From Comamonas sp. SCN 65-56 (GTDB lineage Bacteria > Pseudomonadota > Gammaproteobacteria > Burkholderiales > Burkholderiaceae_C), in the NCBI RefSeq assembly GCF_001724135.1, contig NZ_MEDS01000025.1, forward strand, positions 1 to 64,000: a stretch of 64,000 bases of DNA, written 5' to 3'. Of the stretch, positions 18,135 through 28,451 are shown piece by piece; the stretch's first letter is position 1; every line of letters begins with the position of its first letter. The notes below the pieces were generated by a model. The model did not search any database. It worked only from the letters and a program-made list of their open reading frames with translations, and was not told where the DNA came from. Made by a program: the position numbers and the translations under genes.

Positions 18135-20456
18135 TCAGTGCAGGAGCCGCTCCGGATTCGCATTGAGCTTGGTCAGCACATTGCGCGTGGCGCGCACCGT
18201 GATGCCCTCAACATCTTCCATCGCCAGAAGCCGTGCCTGCAGGTAGGCCGCCAGGCGCCGCACCTGAAACAGGTAATTCTGACCATTGGGCGCAACAAAC
18301 AGATGCAACTGCTTGCGTTCGCTGTGCCATACATACTGCACACGGGCGGCGCCCCGGTTGTGGTCCAGGGTAAACCAGGTACCCAGCGGCAATTCGTGTG
18401 CGCGCTTGAGCGCTTCGGTCTGCACCGGTGCGCCCGTATCCGCAATCACCTCGATGGTCGAGGCATCGATGCCCAGCAGCATCTCGATGTTCTCGGCACT
18501 CAGCGGAATATCGCCCATGCTTTCATCGCTGATGAATTCTTCGAGGTTCGCCAGCCGCTCAGCCATCTCATCGATGCGAGCCTGTGAAATCATCGCAGTC
18601 TTGGACACAAAGGCATCGGCCAGCGTGTCGGTGATTACCTTGACCTCGGCATCCTGCCGCTCGCCATCGATGCCGATCAGCACCAGGCCTCGGCGCAAGC
18701 GCTCCAGAATGGCTGGCAGCGCCTTGATGACCTGCGTTCGCTCAGTGCGGTTGGGCTTGGCACCTGACGCCCATACCAGGTCGGCAGCGATGCGCTTGTA
18801 GGCCACCGTTTCCTTGTCTTGTTGACCAAACTTCACGGCCGACATCGCGAGCACTTCGGCCCATGTCTTGAACAGGAAATCGCGGATCTCATCGCGCACC
18901 GGCATATCGCGCAGCATGGTGCGCAGTTCAATCGTGAATTGAACGGTCAGCGTCTCCTTCTGCTCCATCTGCTGGGCCACGCCCACGATTTCGGATGCGG
19001 TTTTTTGCGTCTGCGCCAGCGAGCTGGCCAGAAACTTCTCGAATTCGTCCAAAACGATCTGGAAGACCTTGCTGCCAGTTTCGGGGTACTGCTCCACCAC
19101 CTGCACAACGCGGCGAATCTCTTTTTCCAGCGCGCTGTCGCTGATAGCGTTGGCATCGAACCCCAGCACGCAGGACCCCATGCGGTCGATCAGTCTGCGT
19201 GCAGGATGGTCTGCATTGTTGAAAAATGCCGGTTCTCCCAGTGCCACCCTGAGCACCGGCACCTGCAGCCGCGCAAACCAGACGCGCACCGATGGGGGAA
19301 TGCGATCCTCGTCCAGGATGCTCTGGAACATCAGTGCAACGATCTCGATGATCGCCTTCTCGCTCGCCGACTCCGCTTTTTCCTTGAGCTCCACGGCGCG
19401 CTGGCGCACTTCGGTGGCAGCGTGCGCGACGGCTTGCGGCGCATAGCCGACAACCATGGGCGGCATGCCGCTGCCGTAAAACGCATTGGCCTGCACCTGC
19501 AGCGACGAGAGCGCCTGCGTCAAGGCCATCGTCGCCGGGGGGGCTTGCACCGGGCTGAACCCGGTGGAGCTCTGTACCAGCAGATGCTGCAGCTGAAACA
19601 TCACCTCCTGGGCGCGCTGGCGTGCCTCTTCCAGCGGGCCCACGCCATAGGGCACACCTCCCGCTGCCACCATGCCCGGTGGGGTCGCCATGCCATAAGA
19701 CGCAGGGGACAGTCCGCCAGGAACGGGCAACGCTCCGGCTCCCGAAGTCGGCCCAGCCGCAGCGAAGCTCCCAGGGGCACGGGCCGCCGCCCCCGCGGCT
19801 CGCACCGCATGGGTACGCAAAGCAGCCACATCGGGCACGCCTTGCTCGTCATACAGATCGGCCACACTCTCATAAGCGGGAACCACGATCTGCACGACCG
19901 CTTCCTGCAGGGAATCAAACACCAGATCCAGTTCGTCACGCGACAAGCCGGATGCCAGCCACTGGTCCACCACCGCCAGGCAAGCCACCTCCGGGCGCAA
20001 CACATCGGTGCTCGCAAGCTCGCTGCCCTGCAAGTGCTTGGTTCGCTGGCGTATGGCTTCCAGCAGATGCTCCGCGCTCGCTGCCACGGCACGCGCCAGA
20101 CGGGCACCCACGAGGCGGTTTTCAACCACGTCTTCGCTGACCAGTTCCAACTCACCCAGCGCATCGCTGGCCGAATTCCTCGATGGCTCGGACCCGCTCA
20201 ACGGCGCTGCGGCCGAATCGCGCCATGCCTGACCGACGCTGTCGAGCCATTGTTGGTGCAACGTGCGGAAATGCAGCCAAGTATCCCGGCGCTTTTGCAT
20301 CACCTGGTGCGTTGCGACATCGCGAATCTGCGAATCGAGTGCGCCAGACAGCGACTTGCCCAGCGCTGGCAGACCGTCGCACAGGCTGCTCACAAAGCGC
20401 TCGCGCGCCTGAACAGCGAGCCGGGTAGCGCGATAGGAGGTCGGGGGTTGTGCCAT
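18135..20456 (-). CDS. DUF1631 family protein
   Basis: This 773-residue cytoplasmic protein begins MAQPPTSYRATRLAVQARER. The layout fits the DUF1631 family of beta- and gammaproteobacteria, whose function is unknown. The C-terminal third resembles a PilZ-like or RNA-polymerase-linked beta domain (LPLGTWFTLDHN...VQYVWHSERKQLHLFVAPNG) as in other members. Long helical stretches with charged heptads fill the middle, and a Gly/Ala/Pro-rich linker spans about residues 215-275. It lies downstream of secF (58-bp gap) and upstream of tRNA-Arg. Confidence 0.75.
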   Translation of the reverse strand: MAQPPTSYRATRLAVQARERFVSSLCDGLPALGKSLSGALDSQIRDVATHQVMQKRRDTWLHFRTLHQQWLDSVGQAWRDSAAAPLSGSEPSRNSASDALGELELVSEDVVENRLVGARLARAVAASAEHLLEAIRQRTKHLQGSELASTDVLRPEVACLAVVDQWLASGLSRDELDLVFDSLQEAVVQIVVPAYESVADLYDEQGVPDVAALRTHAVRAAGAAARAPGSFAAAGPTSGAGALPVPGGLSPASYGMATPPGMVAAGGVPYGVGPLEEARQRAQEVMFQLQHLLVQSSTGFSPVQAPPATMALTQALSSLQVQANAFYGSGMPPMVVGYAPQAVAHAATEVRQRAVELKEKAESASEKAIIEIVALMFQSILDEDRIPPSVRVWFARLQVPVLRVALGEPAFFNNADHPARRLIDRMGSCVLGFDANAISDSALEKEIRRVVQVVEQYPETGSKVFQIVLDEFEKFLASSLAQTQKTASEIVGVAQQMEQKETLTVQFTIELRTMLRDMPVRDEIRDFLFKTWAEVLAMSAVKFGQQDKETVAYKRIAADLVWASGAKPNRTERTQVIKALPAILERLRRGLVLIGIDGERQDAEVKVITDTLADAFVSKTAMISQARIDEMAERLANLEEFISDESMGDIPLSAENIEMLLGIDASTIEVIADTGAPVQTEALKRAHELPLGTWFTLDHNRGAARVQYVWHSERKQLHLFVAPNGQNYLFQVRRLAAYLQARLLAMEDVEGITVRATRNVLTKLNANPERLLH

Positions 20457-20514
20457 CGGATCGCTATGTTAGCGCGTGCCCGTCTGCCGGCGATTGCACA
20501 ATGGCAAAAGATGG

Positions 20515-21468
20515 TCAGACCACGGCGCCGGCGTTCGGATCGTTGGGATCACTGCCCTTGTGCGTATGCACCTTGGCCAAGTCTTCACGCTTGACGCCGA
20601 GCCACATCGCGATGGCCGCGGCGACGAAGACGGAGGAATAAATGCCGAACAGGATGCCTATGGTCAAAGCCAGTGCAAAGTAATGCAGGCTTTGCCCGCC
20701 AAAGAAGAACATCGACAGCACCATCGCCTCGGTCGAGGCGTGGGTGATGACCGTGCGGCTCATGGTCGACGTGATGCCGTGGTCAATCACTTCATGCGGC
20801 GTGAGCTTGCGGAATTTTCGGAACGCCTCGCGGATCCGGTCGAAGATGACCACCGATTCGTTGACCGAATAGCCGAGCACGGCCAACACCCCGGCCAGCA
20901 CCGAGAGCGAAAACTCCCATTGGAAGAAGGCGAAGAATCCCAGAATGATGACCACATCATGTAGGTTGGCGATGATGCCCGCGACGCCGAACTTCCACTC
21001 GAACCGGATGGACAAGTAGATGACGATGCCCAGCACCACCATGCCGAGCGCCATCAGCCCTCCGTGCACCAGTTCATCCCCCACCTGCGGGCCGACGAAT
21101 TCGGTGCGCCGCAGCGTGACGCCCGGATCGTGCGCGCGCAGTGCCTGCATCACGCTTTCACTTTGCTGGGCCGATGTGACGCCTTTTTGCACCGGCAAGC
21201 GGATCATCACGTCGCGCGACGTGCCGAAGTTTTGCACGATCACGTCCTGGTAGCCGAGCGAGGAGACCGCGTCGCGCACCTTGCCGATGTCCGCAGTCTG
21301 CGCGTAGGCCACCTCCATCACCGTGCCGCCGGTGAATTCCACCGACAGGTGCAAGCCCCGCGTGAGCAGGAAAAATACGGCCAGTGCAAACGTCACAAAG
21401 GAAATCACGTTGAAAACCAACGCGTATTTCATGAACGGGATGTCTTTGCGTATGCGGAAGAATTCCAT
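20515..21468 (-). CDS. secF: Protein translocase subunit SecF
   Basis: This 317-residue membrane protein starts MEFFRIRKDIPFMKY. It has six helices and the conserved LSVEFTGGTVMEV and SVNESVVIFDRIRE motifs. SecF with SecD uses the proton gradient to help pull proteins through SecYEG. It lies 20 bp after secD. Its C-terminus is hydrophilic. Confidence 0.96.
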   Translation of the reverse strand: MEFFRIRKDIPFMKYALVFNVISFVTFALAVFFLLTRGLHLSVEFTGGTVMEVAYAQTADIGKVRDAVSSLGYQDVIVQNFGTSRDVMIRLPVQKGVTSAQQSESVMQALRAHDPGVTLRRTEFVGPQVGDELVHGGLMALGMVVLGIVIYLSIRFEWKFGVAGIIANLHDVVIILGFFAFFQWEFSLSVLAGVLAVLGYSVNESVVIFDRIREAFRKFRKLTPHEVIDHGITSTMSRTVITHASTEAMVLSMFFFGGQSLHYFALALTIGILFGIYSSVFVAAAIAMWLGVKREDLAKVHTHKGSDPNDPNAGAVV

Positions 21469-21488
21469 GGTTCATCGCTCCCGTTGCA

Positions 21489-23390
21489 TCAATTGTTGTA
21501 GCCACGGCCGGCCACCGAGCGCAGCTCGGAGCCATCGTCGGGCTTCCAGATCTGGCCGATCGCAATGCTCTTGAGCTTCTTCTTGCGGCCATACCAGAGG
21601 TTGACCAGGCCACGCGAGAAGAACACCGCCGAGAACATGCTGGTCAGAATACCGATGCAGTGCACTACGGCAAACCCCCGCACCGGGCCGGAGCCGAAGG
21701 CCAGCAGCGCCAGGCCCGCGATCAGCGTCGTGACGTTGGAGTCCAGAATCGTCGCCCAGGCGTTTTCGTAGCCGGCGTGGATCGCCGTCTGTGGCGACAC
21801 GCCCGCGCGCAGCTCCTCGCGGATGCGCTCGTTGATCAGCACATTGGAATCAATCGCCACGCCCAGGGCGAGCGCCATGGCCGCGATACCCGGCAGCGTC
21901 AGCGTGGCCTGCAGCATCGACAGGATGGCAATGAGCAGCAGCACGTTCACCGACAACGCGATGGTGGAGAACACGCCAAACAACAGGTAGTACACGCACA
22001 TGAAAACGGCGATCACCGCCATGCCCCAGACCACGGAATGGATGCCGCGCTGGATGTTGTCCGCGCCCAGGCTCGGGCCTATCGTGTATTCCTCGATGAT
22101 CTCCATCGGCGCAGCCAGCGACCCGGCGCGCAGCAGCAGCGCGGTGTCTGTCGCCTCGGTGGTCGTCATGCGGCCGGAAATCTGCACCCGCCCGCCACCG
22201 ATCTCGGTACGGATGACGGGCGCCGTGACCACCTCGCCCTTGCCTTTCTCGAACAGCACGATGGCCATGCGCTTGCCCACGTTGTCGCGCGTCACATCCT
22301 TGAAAATGCGCGAGCCCTTGGCATCGAGCGTGAGGTTGACCGTCGGCTCCTGCGTCTGGCTGTCAAAGCCCGGCTGGGCATCGGTCAGGTTTTCGCCAGT
22401 CAAAATGACCTGCTTCTTGACGATGACGGGTTGCTGGTTGCGATCAAGGTATTTCTCGTCGCCGAACGGTACCGGGGCGCTGCCGGTTTCCGCCGCGCGG
22501 CCCTCGCTGGTCTCGTCGACCATGCGGATTTCCAGGGTCGCCGTGCGCCCGAGAATGTCCTTGGCCTTGGCGGTGTCCTGCACGCCAGGCAGCTGTACCA
22601 CGATGCGGTCCAGCCCCTGCTGCTGGATCACCGGCTCGGCCACGCCCAGTTCGTTGATGCGATTGTGCAGCGTGACGATGTTCTGCTTGAGCGCCTGCTC
22701 CTGCACCTTGCGCAGTGATTCGGGCTTGATCGTGGCCGTCAGCAGCTGACCTTCACCATCGGGGCTGCTCGCGACCTGCAGATCCTGAAACTGGTCAGCG
22801 ATCAGGTTGCTCGCCGCCTTCACCGCCGCCTCGTCACGCAACCGGATGCGGATCGTCTGCCCTTCGCGCGTGATGCCGCCGTGGCGGATGTTCTTCTCGC
22901 GCAGCGCGGTGCGCAAATCGCCGGCGTACGACTCTGCCTTCTTGGTCAGCGCCGCCTGCATGTCCACCTGCAGCATGAAGTGCACGCCGCCGCGCAAATC
23001 CAGCCCCAGGTACATCGGACGGGCGTTGATGGCGGTGAGCCAGTCCGGCGAGCGCGACACCAGGTTCAGCGCGACGATGTAGGGCGGATCGGACGGATCG
23101 GGGATCAGCGCCTTCTCGATCACATCCTTGGCCTTGAGCTGATCGTCCGGGGTATCGAAGCGCGCCCGCACCGATGTGCCTTCCAGCACCACCGAATCGG
23201 ACGTGAGTCCGGCGCTCTTGATGATCTGCTGCACTTTTTCGAGCACCACGGAATCGACCTTGATCGTCGCCTTGGCGGAAGACACCTGCACGGCGGGCGC
23301 TTCGCCGAAAAAATTGGGCAGCGTATACAGCGCCGCAACGAACAACGCGATCACGAGGATCACGTATTTCCAGGCCGGGTAACGATTCAT
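21489..23390 (-). CDS. secD: Protein translocase subunit SecD
   Basis: This 633-residue protein has an N-terminal helix (MNRYPAWKYVILVIAL), a large periplasmic P1 domain with YLGLDLRGGVHFMLQVDM, then five C-terminal helices. The family motif ALGVAIDSNVLINERIREE is present. The length is usual for SecD. It lies between yajC and secF in the conserved yajC-secD-secF order. Confidence 0.96.
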   Translation of the reverse strand: MNRYPAWKYVILVIALFVAALYTLPNFFGEAPAVQVSSAKATIKVDSVVLEKVQQIIKSAGLTSDSVVLEGTSVRARFDTPDDQLKAKDVIEKALIPDPSDPPYIVALNLVSRSPDWLTAINARPMYLGLDLRGGVHFMLQVDMQAALTKKAESYAGDLRTALREKNIRHGGITREGQTIRIRLRDEAAVKAASNLIADQFQDLQVASSPDGEGQLLTATIKPESLRKVQEQALKQNIVTLHNRINELGVAEPVIQQQGLDRIVVQLPGVQDTAKAKDILGRTATLEIRMVDETSEGRAAETGSAPVPFGDEKYLDRNQQPVIVKKQVILTGENLTDAQPGFDSQTQEPTVNLTLDAKGSRIFKDVTRDNVGKRMAIVLFEKGKGEVVTAPVIRTEIGGGRVQISGRMTTTEATDTALLLRAGSLAAPMEIIEEYTIGPSLGADNIQRGIHSVVWGMAVIAVFMCVYYLLFGVFSTIALSVNVLLLIAILSMLQATLTLPGIAAMALALGVAIDSNVLINERIREELRAGVSPQTAIHAGYENAWATILDSNVTTLIAGLALLAFGSGPVRGFAVVHCIGILTSMFSAVFFSRGLVNLWYGRKKKLKSIAIGQIWKPDDGSELRSVAGRGYNN

Positions 23391-23449
23391 TGGATGCTCT
23401 CACGGCGCGCCACAGCACGCCACCGCGCGCCCCACCGGGGCGCGACTGC

Positions 23450-23815
23450 TTACTTGACGGTGCCCTTCGGCAGCACCTGCGAGACGGCGCCGCGCTGGAC
23501 CTGCACCTCCACACCGTTGGCTATTTCAAGGTGTACCGTCCCTTCCGACAGCTTGGTCACCTTGCCCAGAACACCGCCGGAGGTAGCCACCTCGTCGCCC
23601 TTGGCGAGCGCGTCGATCATGGCGCGGTGCTCTTTCTGGCGTTTCATCTGCGGCCGGATCATGATGAAGTACAGCACCACGAACATCAGCACCAGCGGCA
23701 ACATGCCCCCGAGAGAGGACATCAGATCGCCGCCGCCAGCGGCAGCGGCGGGGGCGGTCTGGGCGTAAGCGGAAGAAATCAGCACGGGGGAAACTCCAAT
23801 AGCGGGAAATGTCAT
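23450..23815 (-). CDS. yajC: Sec translocase accessory subunit YajC
   Basis: This 121-residue protein has one membrane helix (about 37-56, LMFVVLYFIMIRPQMKRQKE). The cytosolic domain ALAKGDEVATSGGVLGKV is the YajC hallmark. It associates with SecDF. The start at 23815 gives MTFPAIGVSPVLISSAYAQ; an internal alternative start nearer the more usual LISSAYAQ is possible. A longer frame upstream is not supported. Confidence 0.92.
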   Translation of the reverse strand: MTFPAIGVSPVLISSAYAQTAPAAAAGGGDLMSSLGGMLPLVLMFVVLYFIMIRPQMKRQKEHRAMIDALAKGDEVATSGGVLGKVTKLSEGTVHLEIANGVEVQVQRGAVSQVLPKGTVK

Positions 23816-23949
23816 GCGCGCCTGCCTGGGAAAACCGTGCAGGCGCTGGTGAACCTGTAATTGTATGCGTCGACCTGCTCCGGATTGCGACCCGCGCCAT
23901 GCGCTGACGGCACCACCCCGAAAAAACAGACGAAAAGCGGTCTTTGCAA

Positions 23950-26900
23950 TTACACAGCAACCGCTATGCGCTCCTGTTTTTGATGATTCTGCCCCTGCCG
24001 CCATTGCGCCATCAGCCCGTCCCAGCGTGTGCCAGCGCTCTGCAGATGGTGCGCCTTGACGTGGCCGTAACCACGGATGTCCTCGGGGATGCGGGCAATC
24101 TGCAGCGCCAAGGCACAGCGCTCTGGCGTCAACCCTGCCAGCAGTTCCTCGATACTGGAGCGGTAGCGTTCGATCAGCGCGCGCTCCATGCGCCGCTCCG
24201 CCGTGCGGCCAAACGGATCCAGCCAGGTTCCGCGCAGCCGCTTGAGCCGCGCGAGCCAGCCAAAGGCACTGCGCACCCAGGGCCCATAGGCACTCTTGAC
24301 CAGTTCGCCGCTGGCGTTCTTCTTGGACCACAACGGCGGCGCAAGGTGGTGCACGATGCGATAGTCGCCCTCGAAACCGTCCGCAATCGTGCGCATGAAA
24401 GCAGCGTCCGTGTGCAGGCGCGCCACTTCGTATTCGTCCTTGTAGGCCATCAGCTTGAACAGATTGCGCGCCACAGTCTCTGTCAGTGGTGTGCCCTGAC
24501 CCAGTGGCTCTTCCACCAGCCGCACCTTCTCCACAAAGCTGCGGTAGCGGGCAGCGTAATGCGCATCCTGGTAATCGGTGAGGAAATCCGCGCGGCGCTG
24601 CACCAACTCGGCCAGCGTGGGCTGGCTGGCGGCCGCCATCGCCTTGCGCGCGGCAAACAGCGCCTCAACCGCCGCGAGATCGTGCGCGCAATGACGGCCC
24701 CATTCAAAGGCCGCCAGGTTGGCGTCCACCTGCACGCCGTTGAGCTGCATCGCGCGGCGCAGCGCCACGCGCGAGAGCGGCACCCAGCCTTTTTGCCAGG
24801 CGTAGCCCAGCATCAGCGGATTGGTGTAGATGCTGTCGCCCAGCAACTGCGCAGCGGCGCGCTCCGCATCCAGCATGAAAAGCTGCTCACGGCCCACGGC
24901 AGTGCCGATCGCGGCCTCGCAGCTCCCGAGCGGAAACTGCCAGTCGGGGTTGTGGACAAACGCGGCGGCCGGCAGGCGATGCACATTCAGCGCCACATGG
25001 GTGCGGCCCGGCTGCATGACGGCCAGCGTGGTCTTGTTGGCACTCACGATGGGCTCGCAGCCGATCACCAGATCGGCCTGTGCGGTATCGACGCGCGTGG
25101 TGTGAATCGCCTCCGGCCCCTCGGCAATCTGCACGTGGCTCCAGGTGGCCCCGCCTTTTTGCGCCAGACCCGCCGCATCCTGCGTGACCACACCCTTGCC
25201 CTCCAGGTGCGCGGCCATGCCCAGCAGTTGCCCGATGGTGATGACGCCGGTGCCGCCCACACCGGCGACCACGATGCCCCAGGGGGCCGCGCATTCGGGC
25301 AGAGAGGGCTCGGGCAGCTCGGGCATGGCGGCCAGATCGCCCTTCTGCTCGCGCCGCGGCTTTTTGCGCTGGCCGCCCTCGATGGTGACGAAGCTGGGGC
25401 AAAAGCCCTTGACGCAGGAAAAGTCCTTGTTGCAGGTGTTCTGGTTGATTTGGCGCTTGCGCCCGAACTCAGTCTCCACTGGCTCGACCGAGAGGCAGTT
25501 CGATTGCACCGAGCAATCACCACAACCCTCGCACACCAGCTCGTTGATGACCACGGTCTTGGCGGGCGTTGCAAGCGTTCCACGCTTTCTGCGTCGGCGC
25601 TTTTCCGTGGCGCAGGTCTGGTCATAGATCAGCGCGGTGCAGCCTTTGATCTCGCGCAGCTCGCGCTGGAGGCGATCGAGCTCGTCACGGTGTAACACCT
25701 CGACACCCGGCGGCAGATCGTTGAGCAGCTCGGGATGCCCGGCGCGCGCACTGCTGGCGGCATGGGTGCGGCCGGCGTATTTCTCTGGCTCGTCGGTCAC
25801 CACCACGGTCTTGACCACACCTTCGGCACGCAGGCTGTGCGCGATCTGCGCGACCGAATGGCCCTCGGGGCGCTCGCCCACAGGCTGGCCGCCGGTCATG
25901 GCGACCGCGTCGTTGTAGAGAATCTTGTAAGTGATGTTCACGCCCGCGGTCACGCTCTGGCGGATGGCCAGCAGCCCGCTGTGAAAGTAGGTGCCATCGC
26001 CCAGATTGGCGAACACATGGGTGTCCTGCGTGAATGGCGCCTGCCCGACCCAGCTCACGCCCTCGCCGCCCATCTGCGTGAAGGTGGAGGTGGAGCGGTC
26101 CATCCACACCGTCATGTAGTGGCAGCCTATGCCCGCCACGGCACGCGAGCCCTCCGGCACGCGGGTGCTGGTGTTGTGCGGACAGCCGCTGCAGAACCAC
26201 GGCGTGCGCTCGCCCGTATCTACGGTCTGGCTGGCAAGCGCCTGCTCGCGTGCAGCGATCTGCGCCAGGCGCTGATCCATGCGTGTGGCCACCTCGGTGG
26301 GCACGCCCAGCGCCTTCAGGCGCTGCGCAATGGCTTTGGCGATGAGCGCCGGTGACAGGTCGGCCTTGGGTCGCAGCAACCAGTGCGCGCCCGGGTTGGG
26401 CGAGCCCCATTCACCGCCCTCCTCATCGAACTTGCCCAGCACGCGCGGGCGCACATCATCGCGCCAGTTGTAGAGCTCTTCCTTGAGCTGGTATTCGATC
26501 ATCTGGCGCTTTTCCTCGACCACCAGGATCTCCTGCAGGCCGCGAGCAAAGTCGCGCGTGATCGTAGCCTCGAGCGGCCAGACCACGCCCACCTTGTGCA
26601 CGCGGATGCCGAGCTGGCGGCAGGTGGCGTCATCGAGCCCAAGATCGATGAGCGCCTGGCGCATGTCGTTGTAGGCCTTGCCGCTGGCGATCAGGCCGAA
26701 GCGGTCGTGCGGACCATCGATCACGTTGTGGTTCAGCCGGTTGGCACGGATATAGGCCAGCGCCGCATACCACTTGTGGTCCATCAGCCGCGCCTCCTGC
26801 ACCAGCGGTGGATCGGGCCAGCGGATGTGCAAACCGCCTTCGGGCATGGCAAAGTCCTCGGGCAGCACGATGCGCACCCGGCCCGGGTCGATCGAGACGC

Positions 26901-27564
26901 TGCTGCTGGATTCGACCACTTCCTGGATGGTCTTCATCCCCGCCCACAACCCGGCAAAGCGGCTCATGGCGAAAGCGTGCAGGCCAAGGTCGAGAATCTC
27001 CTGCACGCTCGCCGGAAAAAACACCGGCGTACCGCAGGCTTTGAAGATGTGGTCGCTCTGGTGCGCGGCCGTGGAGCTCTTGCTGACGTGGTCATCTCCC
27101 GCCAGCGCAATCACCCCGCCGTGGCGTGCGGTACCGGCCATGTTGGCGTGCTTGAACACGTCGCCGCTCCTGTCCACCCCCGGCCCTTTGCCGTACCAGA
27201 TACCGAAGACGCCGTCGTACTTCCTGCTCTGCGGATAAATATCAAGCTGCTGAGTGCCCCAGACGGCGGTAGCCGCGAGCTCTTCATTCACACCGGGCTG
27301 GAAAACGATGTGGTGCTGCGCCAGGTGCTTCTTCGCCGACCACAGCGCCTGGTCATAACCGCCCAACGGCGAGCCGCGGTAGCCGCTGATGAAGCCTGCC
27401 GTGTTGAGCCCAGCCGTGCCATCACGCTCGCGCTGCAGCATCGGCAGACGCACCAGGGCCTGGGTACCGCTCATGAACGCGCGCCCGCGCGCCAGCGTGT
27501 ATTTGTCGTCCAGGGTGACCGTCTCCAGTGCCTGGCGCACCGCTTCGGGTAAGGGAGCATTCAT
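23950..27564 (-). CDS. Indolepyruvate ferredoxin oxidoreductase (fused alpha-beta-gamma type)
   Basis: This 1204-residue cytosolic enzyme decarboxylates aryl- or branched 2-oxoacids to acyl-CoA with ferredoxin or a substitute as acceptor. The N-terminal pyrimidine-binding domain contains GFISGYRGSPLGGYD. The TPP-binding region holds GIGCHYMTVWMDRSTSTFTQ and NLGDGTYFHSGL with NDAVAMTGGQP. Cysteine clusters VCEGCGDCSVQSNC and CNKDFSCVKGFCPSF follow, then a gamma domain with GVGGTGVITIGQLLGMAAH. The length fits the aerobic betaproteobacterial fusion form. The start is MNAPLPEAVRQAL at 27564. It sits upstream of yajC-secDF with a 134-bp gap; a functional link is unlikely. Confidence 0.92.
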   Translation of the reverse strand: MNAPLPEAVRQALETVTLDDKYTLARGRAFMSGTQALVRLPMLQRERDGTAGLNTAGFISGYRGSPLGGYDQALWSAKKHLAQHHIVFQPGVNEELAATAVWGTQQLDIYPQSRKYDGVFGIWYGKGPGVDRSGDVFKHANMAGTARHGGVIALAGDDHVSKSSTAAHQSDHIFKACGTPVFFPASVQEILDLGLHAFAMSRFAGLWAGMKTIQEVVESSSSVSIDPGRVRIVLPEDFAMPEGGLHIRWPDPPLVQEARLMDHKWYAALAYIRANRLNHNVIDGPHDRFGLIASGKAYNDMRQALIDLGLDDATCRQLGIRVHKVGVVWPLEATITRDFARGLQEILVVEEKRQMIEYQLKEELYNWRDDVRPRVLGKFDEEGGEWGSPNPGAHWLLRPKADLSPALIAKAIAQRLKALGVPTEVATRMDQRLAQIAAREQALASQTVDTGERTPWFCSGCPHNTSTRVPEGSRAVAGIGCHYMTVWMDRSTSTFTQMGGEGVSWVGQAPFTQDTHVFANLGDGTYFHSGLLAIRQSVTAGVNITYKILYNDAVAMTGGQPVGERPEGHSVAQIAHSLRAEGVVKTVVVTDEPEKYAGRTHAASSARAGHPELLNDLPPGVEVLHRDELDRLQRELREIKGCTALIYDQTCATEKRRRRKRGTLATPAKTVVINELVCEGCGDCSVQSNCLSVEPVETEFGRKRQINQNTCNKDFSCVKGFCPSFVTIEGGQRKKPRREQKGDLAAMPELPEPSLPECAAPWGIVVAGVGGTGVITIGQLLGMAAHLEGKGVVTQDAAGLAQKGGATWSHVQIAEGPEAIHTTRVDTAQADLVIGCEPIVSANKTTLAVMQPGRTHVALNVHRLPAAAFVHNPDWQFPLGSCEAAIGTAVGREQLFMLDAERAAAQLLGDSIYTNPLMLGYAWQKGWVPLSRVALRRAMQLNGVQVDANLAAFEWGRHCAHDLAAVEALFAARKAMAAASQPTLAELVQRRADFLTDYQDAHYAARYRSFVEKVRLVEEPLGQGTPLTETVARNLFKLMAYKDEYEVARLHTDAAFMRTIADGFEGDYRIVHHLAPPLWSKKNASGELVKSAYGPWVRSAFGWLARLKRLRGTWLDPFGRTAERRMERALIERYRSSIEELLAGLTPERCALALQIARIPEDIRGYGHVKAHHLQSAGTRWDGLMAQWRQGQNHQKQERIAVAV

Positions 27565-27632
27565 CGCCGTATCTCCTTGCTGCTGGTGTGCCCAGTGTAG
27601 GGGGTTGTGGCACTTTGCATGCCCACCGTGTC

Positions 27633-28409
27633 TCAAGCGCCGGGCGCCTGGGCGTTGAGCGCGGCCAATCGCTCGGGCGTGCCCACATCCACCCAAAGAC
27701 CGGAATACAGCTCGGCGCTCACCCGCCCGGCATCCATGGCGCGCCTGAGGACGGGTGCCAGCGGCGCCTGCACGCCGTTCGGATTGCCCACCGGGATGTC
27801 GCACCACGGCGGCGCAAAGAGCTCGGCGCGCAGCAGCGCGATGGTGCTGTAGGTGTAACGCGGCCGCGGATCGCCGTCTGGAAGGTTCAGCGCATGACCA
27901 TCGTCCGAAAGGCCGAAATCCCCCTTGGGATGCTGCGGCGGATTCGGCACCAGCCACAGGTGAGCCAATACCTCACCCGCGGCAAAACGCCGCGCCGCGC
28001 CGGCATCAAACGCAAAATCGGGGGCAAACACATCGCCCGCCGCCAGCCAGAAGATCGGCCCCAGCAGCGGCAGCGCGCGCGCGATTCCCCCGGCAGTCTC
28101 CAGCGCAACGCCGAAGTCTTCGCCTTCGTTGGAGTATGAAATCGAGAGCGTATTGCGCTTGTCCAGCATGGGCTGAAGGCAGTATTGATGCCCATAGTAC
28201 TGGCGGATGGCGCTGCCGAGCCAAGCGGTATTGACGAGCACATTCGCCACGCCCGCGCGCGCAAGCGCCTGCAAGTGCCAGGTCAGCAGCGGCTGGCCAT
28301 GCACCTGCAACAAAGGCTTGGGGCAGGCATCGGTCAGCGGTCGCATGCGCTCGCCGCGTCCTGCGGCCAGCAGCATGGCTCGGGGACATCCAGGAAGAGG
28401 AGTGACCAT
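27633..28409 (-). CDS. murU: N-acetylmuramate alpha-1-phosphate uridylyltransferase (MurU-type nucleotidyltransferase)
   Basis: This 258-residue sugar nucleotidyltransferase has the N-terminal signature MLLAAGRGERMRPLTDACPK, with the catalytic Arg and Lys present. AGDVFAPDF supplies the metal-binding Asp and GLWVDVGTPERL the C-terminal motif. MurU makes UDP-MurNAc in the peptidoglycan recycling bypass. Its usual partner, the kinase AmgK, is not next to it here. A longer frame to 29954 is antisense to pepP and rejected. It is divergent from pepP with a 42-bp gap. Confidence 0.8.
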   Translation of the reverse strand: MVTPLPGCPRAMLLAAGRGERMRPLTDACPKPLLQVHGQPLLTWHLQALARAGVANVLVNTAWLGSAIRQYYGHQYCLQPMLDKRNTLSISYSNEGEDFGVALETAGGIARALPLLGPIFWLAAGDVFAPDFAFDAGAARRFAAGEVLAHLWLVPNPPQHPKGDFGLSDDGHALNLPDGDPRPRYTYSTIALLRAELFAPPWCDIPVGNPNGVQAPLAPVLRRAMDAGRVSAELYSGLWVDVGTPERLAALNAQAPGA

Positions 28410-28451
28410 GGCGGGCAAGTGTAGGCGGGCTGCGCGCAGTACGATCACGCG

